NCBI GenBank assembly: GCA_016711875.1 | Contig: JADJSD010000003.1 | Location: 310,001 to 374,000, forward strand | DNA from: Betaproteobacteria bacterium | GTDB lineage: Bacteria > Pseudomonadota > Gammaproteobacteria > Burkholderiales > Usitatibacteraceae | Length of the DNA: 64,000 bases | Direction of reading: 5' to 3' | In this document: piece after piece, positions 8,934-16,442 of the stretch | Layout: each line of letters starts with the position of its first letter | Numbering within the stretch: position 1 is the stretch's first letter | Translations under genes and position numbers: made by a program | Notes under the pieces: model-generated | The model's database searches: none | Seen by the model: only the letters and a program-made list of their open reading frames with translations | Told to the model about the DNA's origin: nothing

Positions 8934-9356
8934 TCAGAAGAGTTCGACCGTGCCGGTCTCGAGATTGGCGTGCCCCACGGGGGCGACCAGTTCCGGGGGA
9001 ACGCCCCATTCGGCGGCCGAGCCCGTGAGCGGCAGGACCGTGAGCTTCTTGAGGCCCTCCTCCGCCACGGCGATGCGCTTGCGCGCGTGGCCCAGCAACT
9101 GGGTGGCCAGGTCGTGGAACTGGAGAGCCGTCACCGCGCGTCCCACCTCCTCGTCGACCAGCATCTCGCCTTCGTCCTTGCGGTCCTTCCAGCGTTTCTC
9201 GATCGTCTGGAAGCTCGCCGAGAGCGTCTGGGCCGTCTGGGTGATCAGCGTCTCGAGGCGGTGCATGTCGCATTCGGCCTCGCTCAACTGGGCGTGGCAG
9301 GCGTTCGCCCAGACCTGGGCGGCCTCGCGGGCGTTTTCGGATGCGTTCGTATGCAT
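8934..9356 (-). CDS. Unrecognised helical protein heading the chemotaxis operon
   Basis: 140 residues from the ATG at 9356. No family recognised. The composition predicts a helical bundle: ENAREAAQVWANACHAQLSE, a Leu/Thr-rich helix (LETLITQTAQTLSASFQTIE), then VTALQFHDLATQLLGHARKR. The phrase LQFHDLATQLLGH resembles the CheZ-type helix FHDLTGQVIRKI of the CheZ in this window (QDFHDLTGQV), so a distant CheZ-like phosphatase or CheY-binding role is possible (inference). The C-terminus TGTVELF matches the AGDVELF tail of CheD. It is the first gene of the che operon, 45 bp before the cheY-like gene. Confidence 0.75.
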   Translation of the reverse strand: MHTNASENAREAAQVWANACHAQLSEAECDMHRLETLITQTAQTLSASFQTIEKRWKDRKDEGEMLVDEEVGRAVTALQFHDLATQLLGHARKRIAVAEEGLKKLTVLPLTGSAAEWGVPPELVAPVGHANLETGTVELF

Positions 9357-9401
9357 TCGGAAGTCCGGTTTCGAGGCCCCGGCGGGGCCCCTCGTGCTAC
9401 C

Positions 9402-9428
9402 ATTTCGACATCCCGGCCGATTCCTTGA
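9402..9428 (-). promoter_or_regulatory. Weak sigma-28-like promoter for the chemotaxis operon
   Basis: On the minus strand TCAA (9428-9425), 15 nt, then GTCGAAAT (9409-9402). The spacing equals the enteric TAAA-N15-GCCGATAA arrangement, but only 5 of 8 bases of the -10 match. It lies 46 bp upstream of the first gene (9356), in the divergent region shared with the kinase gene. Confidence 0.35.
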
Positions 9429-9547
9429 GTCCTGCAGCCAGAACACACGCCAAGGGCCGGATTCGAATAACGAAATTCTGACCGCCGCCGACCGCCCGCC
9501 ATCGCCTGAAATGCGGCCCTTCCGGGCCCAATTCGACGGCCACGCCC

Positions 9548-10629
9548 ATGACCGACCCCTTGCGCGTCCTCGTCGTCGAAGACTCCGAAATCGACTACCA
9601 GGTGCTGGTCGCCACCCTGAGGCGGGACGGCTTCCCCCTCGAATCCTCCCGCGTGGAGACGGCCGGCGCCATGCGCGAGACGCTGCGCGTCGGGCACTGG
9701 GACGCGGTCATCTCCGACCACCACATGCCCATGTTCGATTCCTTCGGCGCCCACGCGGTGCTGCGCGAATCGGGCCTCGACCTGCCCTTCATCGTCGTCT
9801 CCGGCGAGCCCGGGGAAGGCGTGGCGGTCGACATGGTGCTCGCGGGGGCCGACGACTACATCGTGAAGGGCAGCCTCAAGCGGCTCGCCCCGGCGCTCAA
9901 GCGCGCCCTGGAGGCGGCCGACACCCGGCGCCGCAAGCGCGAGGCGGAATCGGACCTGCGCCATTCCGAGGAGCGCCTGCGCGAGCTCACCCTGCACATG
10001 GTCCAGGTCAAGGAATACGAGTGGGCCGCCACCGCCCGCGAGATCCACGACGAGATCGGCGGCAGCCTCACGGCCCTCAAGTTCGACCTCGCCTGGATCC
10101 GCGCCCGCGTGGAGGATCCCGAGGTTTCCCGCCGCGTGGACGACGCCCTCGCCATGGCCGAATCGGCCCTGGGCGCGAGCCAGCGGATCATGCTGAACCT
10201 GCGCCCCGGCATCCTCGAGGAAGGCCTCGTGCCCGCGCTGGAATGGCTCACGCGCTCCTTCGGCGAACGCACCGGCGTCAGGCGCACTTCGAATCGAACC
10301 GCGAGCGCTTCGCCTGCCCGCCCGACATCTGCATGACGGTCTACCGGGTCTGCCAGGAAAGCCTCACGAACGTCACGCGCCACGCCAAGGCCACCCAGGT
10401 CGACGTCCAGCTCTTCCTGGGCGGCGGCGAGCTCACGCTCGAGGTGAGCGACAACGGCCGCGGCGCGAGATCGGAGGACCTTCGCAAGCCCTCCTCCTTC
10501 GGCGTCATCGGCATGCGCGAGCGCGCGCGCGGCCACGGCGGCACCCTCGAGGTCTCCGGGGTGGAGAGCCTGGGCACCACCGTCATGCTGGCCATCCCGC
10601 TGCCCGAGCCCGCCGCCGCGGCGCCATGA
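9548..10629 (+). CDS. Receiver-HisKA_3 sensor histidine kinase (one frame break in this sequence)
   Basis: A cytoplasmic two-component kinase without membrane segments. The N-terminal receiver (about 1-130) has VVEDSEID, Asp in VISDHHMPMF and Lys in YIVKGSLK. A short coiled linker (KREAESDLRHSEERLRELTL) leads to the HisKA_3 H-box AREIHDEIGGSLTALK. The frame breaks at the GG at 10281-10282; adding one G continues the protein as AHFESNRERF into the N-box (VYRVCQESLTNVTRHAKA) and the G-box VSDNGRGA, ending at 10629. Total about 360 residues. The stop overlaps the start of the NarL-type regulator (ATGA), so they form a kinase/regulator pair whose stimulus is unknown; the receiver suggests an upstream phosphorelay input. 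Confidence 0.88.
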
Positions 10630-11258
10630 CCCGCATCGTCCTCGTCGACGACCACGAGATCGTCCGCCGGGGCATCCGCGGCATCCTCGTGGAGCACCCC
10701 GGGTTCCAGGTCGTGGGCGAGGCCGGCGACTACGGGGAGCTGCGCCGCGTCCTCAAGGAACACCCCGCCGACGTCGTCGTGATGGACATCGGCCTGCCGG
10801 GCAAGAGCGGCATCGAGATCGTCCAGCTGCTCGCCGCCGATCATCCGGCGATCCGCGTGCTCATGCTCTCCATCTATCCGGAGGACCAATACGGACTCAG
10901 GGCCCTCAAGAGCGGCGCCGCCGGCTACCTCAACAAGGCGAGCGCCCCCGAGGAACTGGTGAAGGCCGTGGAGATCGTCGCCTCCGGCCGCAAGTACGTG
11001 AGCCCCGCCCTCGCCCAGGCCCTCGTGGACAACCTCACGGGCGAGACGAGCGAGCGCCCCCACGAGAAGCTCTCCAACCGCGAGTACCAGACCCTGTGCC
11101 TCATGGCCAAGGGCAAGCGCCTGTCGGACATCGCCGAGGCCCTCGCCCTCTCGCCCAAGACGGTGAGCGTCTACCGGGCCCGCATCCTGGAGAAGATGGG
11201 CCTCGAGAACAACGCCGAGCTCACCCACTACGCGCTCAAGCACAAACTGGTCGACTAA
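10626..11258 (+). CDS. NarL/FixJ-type response regulator (REC-LuxR HTH)
   Basis: 210 residues. Receiver: VLVDDHEIVRRGI, phospho-Asp in VVVMDIGLPGKSG, Ser in LMLSIYPE, Lys in YLNKASAPEE. C-terminal GerE/LuxR helix-turn-helix (about 145-205): LSNREYQTLCLMAKGKRL then LALSPKTVSVYRARILEKMG. It is translationally coupled to the kinase at 9548-10629 and presumably phosphorylated by it. Its targets are not encoded in the sequence. Regulators of this class often bind short dyads, and the shared GTGTAGG dyad at 26527 and 40903 is a candidate site (inference). Confidence 0.94.
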   Translation: MTRIVLVDDHEIVRRGIRGILVEHPGFQVVGEAGDYGELRRVLKEHPADVVVMDIGLPGKSGIEIVQLLAADHPAIRVLMLSIYPEDQYGLRALKSGAAGYLNKASAPEELVKAVEIVASGRKYVSPALAQALVDNLTGETSERPHEKLSNREYQTLCLMAKGKRLSDIAEALALSPKTVSVYRARILEKMGLENNAELTHYALKHKLVD

Positions 11259-11311
11259 GGCCCCGCTGTTCCGGCTTTCGTCCGGGAAATTGTTGCCGTA
11301 GAGTGGCCACG

Positions 11312-12178
11312 ATGAGCGCGAATATCGCCCCGGCCCCTGCCCGACTGCTGAAGCCCCTGCCCTCGCCCCTGTCGTGGGCGGCGGCGCTGTCGCACTCGGA
11401 CATCCCGGTCCTCAGGCCGACGGCGGCGGCGCTCGCCAGGCTCGCCGAGCACCAGGAATCGGTCAGCGCCCACGACATCTCCGAGACGGTGATGAGCGAC
11501 CCGCTCATGACCGCCCGGCTCTTCGCGCACCTCACCGCCCGTGCCGGCCGCGGGCGCACCTCGTCCCTGGGCAGCGTCACGCGGGCGGCCATCATGCTCG
11601 GCGTGGCGCCGTTCTTCGAGGCCTTCTCCCACCTGCCGCACGTCGGCGAGCACCTGCGCGACGACCACGCCGCCCAGCGCGGCCTGCTGCGCGTGGTGGC
11701 CCGCGCCGTGCGCGCCGCCCAATACGCCCGCGACTGGGCCGTCATCCGCCAGGACCGCGAGGCCGAGACCATCATGATGGCCGCGCTGCTGCACGACCTG
11801 GCCGAAATGCTCATCTGGTGCGCCGGCCCGGCCTTCGCGCTCGACATCCAGTCGCGCCTGGAGCGCGAACCCGGCCATCGCAGCCGCGACGCCCAGCGCA
11901 TCGTCCTGGGCTGCACCATCGACGAGATCCAGGCCGAGCTCATGGTGCGGCTTCGCCTGCCCGAACTGCTCGTGGCCATGAACGACCCGGGCGTGCAGCG
12001 CGATCCGCGCATGCGCACCGTGTCCCTCGCCATCCGCCTCGCGCGCCATTCGGCCACGGGCTGGGAGGATCCGGCCCTGCCCGACGATTACCTCGAGATC
12101 GCCGAACTGCTGCACGTCTCGCCGCAGCGCGTGCGCGAGATGCTGGTGCCCATGCCCGAACACCCTCCCGCGGCCTGA
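11312..12178 (+). CDS. HDOD-domain protein
   Basis: 288 residues starting at the ATG at 11312, 53 bp after the regulator gene. The HDOD core spans about 30-225 (ETVMSDPLMTARLFAHLTAR, then RAAIMLGVAPFFEAF), and an HD pair is retained in ALLHDLAEMLIW. HDOD proteins are signalling scaffolds related to HD phosphohydrolases; most lack catalysis. Gene context (kinase, NarL regulator, EAL protein, chemotaxis and flagella) suggests a motility or lifestyle-switch role, without direct evidence. Confidence 0.88.
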   Translation: MSANIAPAPARLLKPLPSPLSWAAALSHSDIPVLRPTAAALARLAEHQESVSAHDISETVMSDPLMTARLFAHLTARAGRGRTSSLGSVTRAAIMLGVAPFFEAFSHLPHVGEHLRDDHAAQRGLLRVVARAVRAAQYARDWAVIRQDREAETIMMAALLHDLAEMLIWCAGPAFALDIQSRLEREPGHRSRDAQRIVLGCTIDEIQAELMVRLRLPELLVAMNDPGVQRDPRMRTVSLAIRLARHSATGWEDPALPDDYLEIAELLHVSPQRVREMLVPMPEHPPAA

Positions 12179-12326
12179 ACCGCCGCTCAGGCGGCGACCT
12201 GCGGCACCCGGCCGGCCTCGAGCACCCGATCCTTCCCCAACCGCTGGCTCGCCGGGTTCGGCAGACGACCGCGCCCGCGCGGCGTCGGCCAGGGCGGCGC
12301 GCAGGAACTCGATTTCCGACGGAAAC

Positions 12327-14486
12327 TCAGCCGGCATGGGACAGCGCCTCGCGCGGCGCCGGGCCGGCGCCGAACTTCCAGTCGGCTCGCCGGGGCCCGT
12401 TTGCCAGGGCGAGGACGCCGTCGGCCTCCAGGGGTTTCGCGAAGTAGAAGCCCTGCATCTGCGAGCAGCCGTTCGCGAAGAGCGTCTCGGCCTGAGCGCG
12501 CGTCTCGATTCCCTCGACGATGACGCGAAGGCCCAGGGCCTTCGTCATGGCGAGCATCGCGGCGAGGAGGGCCTCGGCGCTGGGCGAGCTGCCCAGGTCC
12601 GAGACGAAGGCGCGGTCGATCTTGAGACGGTCGATGGGCAGGCGGCGCAGGTACTGCAGCGACGAGTAGCCGGTGCCGAAGTCGTCGATGGCCACGCGCA
12701 CGCCCAGCTCGTTCAGGGCCTCCATGCGGGCCACGGCCCGCGGCAGGTCCTCGAGCAGCACGCTCTCGGTGATCTCGAGCTCCAGGTGCGCCGGCGGCAC
12801 GCCGGTTTCGGCGAGCGCGCGGGCGACGATGCCCGGCAATTCGGGATTCAGGAAATGACTGGCGGTGAGGTTGACCGCCACGGGAATCGCGCCAGCGCCG
12901 GCTTCGCGCCAGCGCGCGTACTGGCGGCAGGATTCGCCGATGGCCCAGTCCTCGATCGGCTCGATGAGGCCCGTCTCCTCGGCCAGCGTGATGAAGCGGC
13001 CCGGCGGCACCATCTCGCCCTGCCGGTACCAGCGCATGAGCGCCTCCACGCCGGAGATCCGGCCCGTGCGGGCGTCGATCTGCGGCTGGTAGTGCAGGCG
13101 CAGCTCGCCGCGCTTCAGGGCGTAGTGCAGGTCCGTCTCGAGCGCGAGGTCGTGGACGGGAACCGGCGCGGCTTTCTCCTGTCGCGCCGGGGCGGCCACT
13201 TCGCCCGGACGGCCACGCAGCGCCGCCTGCAGCGAGCGGTCGGCCTGGCGCAGGAGGTCGTCGGCGTCGCGGCCGTCCTGCGGCGCGAGGGCGTAGCCCG
13301 CGCTCGCACGGGCGAAGATCTCGCGCCCTTCCACCACGAGCGGCGAATCGAGGGACCGGGCGAGCGCCTCGCCCAGCACCAGCGCCAACTCGTCGTCGAC
13401 GGGGCCGGTGAGCAGCACGCCGAACGCGCCGCCGCCGGGCCGGCCGAAATCGCCGTGCACGCCCGGAAAGCGTTCGAGCGTCCAGGCGAGGGCCGTGGCG
13501 AGGCGCACCCCCGCCTCGCGCGTGAGGGCTTCCGCGGCGTCACGGCCGAGGGCCTGCGTGACGGAGGCGAGCCGGCGAGGCTGCACGAAGAGCACCGCGG
13601 CGCCCTCGCCCGCCGCCGTGGCCTCGGCCACGAGATCGCGGAAGCGCGCGCGGTTGGCGAAGCCGGTGACGGGATCGAAATGCGCCAGGTGCTCGATGCG
13701 CTCCTCGGCGTGCTTGCGTTCGGTGACGTCCTGCAGCACCGCGTTCACCCGGATCACCCGCCCGTCGGCGGCGCGAACCAGCGCGGCCTCCACGCGCACG
13801 ACGCGGGCCACGGGCCGCACGGGCACGAGGCACTCGAAGTCGAAGGTGCCTTCCTCCGTGCCCGAGGCGGGCGCCGGATTGGCGAGGGCCGCCAGGCGGC
13901 CGCGGTCGGCCTCGGCGAAGGCGGCGAAGAACTCGGCCGGCGTCATGGCCAGGGCGCGCGGGGCGAAGCCCAGCAGGCGGGCGCACTCGGCGGACAGGCT
14001 CATGCGCCCCTGAGGAAGATCCCACTCCCACTGTCCCAGGCGGGCGATGCGTTCGGTGCGGGCCGCCTCCGCCTGCGTGCGGGCGAGGTCCTTGCGCATC
14101 TTCGCGGCACGGATCATGAAGCGAACGCGCTGGCCCAGGATCGACCAGCGCGGGGGCTTGGAGTGGAAATCCGTCGCGCCGGCCACATAGGCGCTCTTGA
14201 TGGACTCCTCGTCGTCCAGGGCCGTGAGCATGAGGACCGGAACCGCGGCGCCGCCGGGCATGTCCCGCAGGCGGGCGCAGGTCTCGAAGCCATCCAGGCG
14301 GGGCATCTGCGCATCCAGCAGGATCACGTCGGCCGGCCGGGCCGCGAATCGCTCGAGTCCCTCGTCCCCGTCGGATGCCTCCACCACGCGCAGGCCGAAA
14401 CGGGTCAGCGCCGCCACCGTCGCGGTACGGAACAGGGGATCGTCGTCGACGACCAGGGCCAGGGGTGGGGCGTTCTCAGCGGTCAT
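12327..14486 (-). CDS. Cyclic-di-GMP phosphodiesterase: REC-PAS-degenerate GGDEF-EAL
   Basis: 719 residues. Receiver (1-125: VVDDDPLFRT, ILLDAQMPRLDG, DFHSKPPR), then a PAS-like domain (about 145-275), a GGDEF-fold domain (about 285-440) whose signature is degraded to RPGGGAFG, and a complete EAL domain (about 455-705). The EAL domain keeps the catalytic residues: EALMRW, NLTASHF, LEITES, IDDFGTGYSS, KIDRAF, VEGIET and MQGFYFAKPL. The expected activity is phosphorylation-controlled hydrolysis of c-di-GMP, which favours motility; the GGDEF part is expected to be regulatory only. It is convergent with the HDOD gene, with 148 bp between them that hold no clear gene. Confidence 0.93.
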   Translation of the reverse strand: MTAENAPPLALVVDDDPLFRTATVAALTRFGLRVVEASDGDEGLERFAARPADVILLDAQMPRLDGFETCARLRDMPGGAAVPVLMLTALDDEESIKSAYVAGATDFHSKPPRWSILGQRVRFMIRAAKMRKDLARTQAEAARTERIARLGQWEWDLPQGRMSLSAECARLLGFAPRALAMTPAEFFAAFAEADRGRLAALANPAPASGTEEGTFDFECLVPVRPVARVVRVEAALVRAADGRVIRVNAVLQDVTERKHAEERIEHLAHFDPVTGFANRARFRDLVAEATAAGEGAAVLFVQPRRLASVTQALGRDAAEALTREAGVRLATALAWTLERFPGVHGDFGRPGGGAFGVLLTGPVDDELALVLGEALARSLDSPLVVEGREIFARASAGYALAPQDGRDADDLLRQADRSLQAALRGRPGEVAAPARQEKAAPVPVHDLALETDLHYALKRGELRLHYQPQIDARTGRISGVEALMRWYRQGEMVPPGRFITLAEETGLIEPIEDWAIGESCRQYARWREAGAGAIPVAVNLTASHFLNPELPGIVARALAETGVPPAHLELEITESVLLEDLPRAVARMEALNELGVRVAIDDFGTGYSSLQYLRRLPIDRLKIDRAFVSDLGSSPSAEALLAAMLAMTKALGLRVIVEGIETRAQAETLFANGCSQMQGFYFAKPLEADGVLALANGPRRADWKFGAGPAPREALSHAG

Positions 14487-14578
14487 GAAGCATCCCGGCG
14501 CTCGTTACGGCGCCACTACAGCCATTTTCGGCCCCGGCGGTCGGACCTTGAGCCCGGAAAAAGCGGCAGAAAACCCGC

Positions 14579-15193
14579 CTAGCCCGGCGTTCCCGCGGCC
14601 CGGGCCTGGGTTTCGGCCTGCTCGATGAGGGTGAGCGCGACGTCCTCGACCGGGCGTCCGGAGGCTCGCGCGCGTTCGTGGAGCCTCTCGAGGGCCTCGT
14701 CGCAATTGATGCGGTGGCGCTCGACCAGGATGCCGATGGCGATGAGCGACTGGCGCCCCTTGCCTTGCACGAGGGTGTCCGCGAGCATCGCCGCGCCCTG
14801 CCTGAGGTGCTGGATGTCGTGGGCGCGCTCGAGCGCCGAGCGGATCGCCGGGACCATCTGGGTCACGTTGAGCGGCTTCACGAGGAAGCCCAGGGCGCCG
14901 TGGGAAGCGGCCTGCTTCACGATGCTCTCCTCGCCGTGGGCGGAGAGGAACATGAAGGGCACCTTGGTCTCGCGCGAGAGGAATTCCGCGACGTCCAGGC
15001 CGTTCTTGCCCTCCATCTCGACGTCGAGGAGCGCGAGGGCCGGATGGACGTCGACGGCAAGTTTCATGGCCTCGTCGGCATTGCCGGCCACCACGACGTC
15101 GAAGCCGGCCTTCGAGAGGCCGGCGACCAGGGTGGCGAGGATGATGCGGTCGTCGTCGACGACCAGCAGGCGGATCTTGGCGGGGGCGTTCAT
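14579..15193 (-). CDS. Response regulator with ANTAR RNA-binding output domain
   Basis: 204 residues from the ATG at 15193. Receiver: LLVVDDDRIILATL, Asp in ALLDVEMEGKNG, Ser in FLSAHGEE, Lys in FLVKPLNV. The C-terminal helices (about 130-200), QSLIAIGILVERHRI followed by EALERLHERARASGRPVEDV, match ANTAR domains, which bind paired hairpins in leader RNAs and antagonise termination. It lies 41 bp downstream of flgL on the same strand, so it may be co-transcribed with the late flg genes. No tandem hairpin target was recognised in the window. Confidence 0.9.
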   Translation of the reverse strand: MNAPAKIRLLVVDDDRIILATLVAGLSKAGFDVVVAGNADEAMKLAVDVHPALALLDVEMEGKNGLDVAEFLSRETKVPFMFLSAHGEESIVKQAASHGALGFLVKPLNVTQMVPAIRSALERAHDIQHLRQGAAMLADTLVQGKGRQSLIAIGILVERHRINCDEALERLHERARASGRPVEDVALTLIEQAETQARAAGTPG

Positions 15194-15234
15194 GGCCGTT
15201 CCATTATGCCCCAAGGCAGGGCGTGGCCGGCGTC

Positions 15235-16434
15235 CTAGAGGTAGTCGAACAGGCTGCGCTTGCCGGTCTGCGAGTACGCGGCGAGCGCGGCCTCGAGCGC
15301 CATGTTGCGCGAGGCGAGTTTCGTCGCCTCCTTGGCGTAGTCGAGGTCCTCGATGGCCGCGAGCTGCTTGTCCTGCGCGAGGGCGCGGTCCTCGGCGACG
15401 ACCGAGAGCCTGTCCAGGCGCGCGAGCGCGTCGCCCGCGGCGCCCTGCACCTCGATCAGGCGGTCGAGCGCCCCGTCCAGGCCCTGCAGCACGCCGCCCA
15501 GTTCGCCCGTGCGCCAGGCCGTGGCCGCCGGTCCGCTCGCCGGGTCCTCGAGGACCGCGATGGCCCGGGAGACGCGCTCGAAGAGGCTCGAGGCAGTCGA
15601 CGGGGACACCGTGAACTTGTCGCCGGCCGCCGGCGTGCCCTTGATCTCGAAGGCGAGGCCATCGAAACCGACGGTGTCGCCCGCCGTGAAGGCATTGCCC
15701 GTGGAGACGGCCGAGCCGCTCGTCGTGTCGAAGACGTCGTAGAGACCAGCGGCGGTGAAGCGCACCTCGTAGGCGTGGCCCGTGAGGCCCGTCGCGGTCG
15801 TGACGCGGCCCACCCCGATCACGCCCGTGCCGGTGTTCGCCGCGACGCCGGCCGTCGCGAAGACGCCGTTGCCCGAGGGGATGCGCATGAAGACGTCGTC
15901 GCCGCCGCGGGCCACGGTCACCTGCGCGCCGGGGCCGACTTCGTTCGCGCGCGCGCCCGCGTCCCCGCCATAGCTCACGGCAGTGCCCGCCTGGACGAAG
16001 GGCGCCTCGCGGTTGTCGAACCCGGCGAACAGGTAGGTGCCGTCGCCGTCGGTCACGTTGGCGAGGCCCACCAGATGCTCGAGGCCGCCGCGCAGCGCCT
16101 GCGCGAGGGTGCGGCGATCGGCCGCGTTCAGCGTGGCGTTGCCGGCGGCGATCACGGTGTCGCGTGCCGAGGAGATCGCGTCGACCATCGACCCGAGGGT
16201 CGATTCGGTGATCGCGAGACCGGTCTTCGCGGCGGATTGCGCGTCCTGCCAGCGCCCGGTGCGGGCGAGATCGGCGCGCGCGCGCACGGCAAGCGAGGCG
16301 CCCACGGGGTCGTCGGCGGCCCGCGAGACGGCACGGCCCGAGGCGATCTTCGCCTGGGAGGCGTAGACGTCGGCTTCACGCGCCGTGATGCCGGCGCTCG
16401 CGCGTTCGTGGAAGGTGGCGGTCGAGATGCGCAT
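15235..16434 (-). CDS. flgL: FlgL: hook-filament junction protein (HAP3)
   Basis: 399 residues from the ATG at 16434. The flagellin-like N-terminus (MRISTATFHERASAGI, VYASQAKIASGRAVSRAADD) and C-terminus (LDYAKEATKLASRNMALEAA) are typical of FlgL, with a variable middle. It forms the layer between FlgK and the filament. It is the last structural gene of the flg operon, 8 bp after flgK. Confidence 0.95.
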   Translation of the reverse strand: MRISTATFHERASAGITAREADVYASQAKIASGRAVSRAADDPVGASLAVRARADLARTGRWQDAQSAAKTGLAITESTLGSMVDAISSARDTVIAAGNATLNAADRRTLAQALRGGLEHLVGLANVTDGDGTYLFAGFDNREAPFVQAGTAVSYGGDAGARANEVGPGAQVTVARGGDDVFMRIPSGNGVFATAGVAANTGTGVIGVGRVTTATGLTGHAYEVRFTAAGLYDVFDTTSGSAVSTGNAFTAGDTVGFDGLAFEIKGTPAAGDKFTVSPSTASSLFERVSRAIAVLEDPASGPAATAWRTGELGGVLQGLDGALDRLIEVQGAAGDALARLDRLSVVAEDRALAQDKQLAAIEDLDYAKEATKLASRNMALEAALAAYSQTGKRSLFDYL

Positions 16435-16442
16435 GGCGGCTC

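Noticed and set aside
12179..12326. Possible small gene in the gap between the HDOD and EAL genes
   Set aside because: Open frames exist on the minus strand but run antisense through the HDOD gene and have no start signal or homology.
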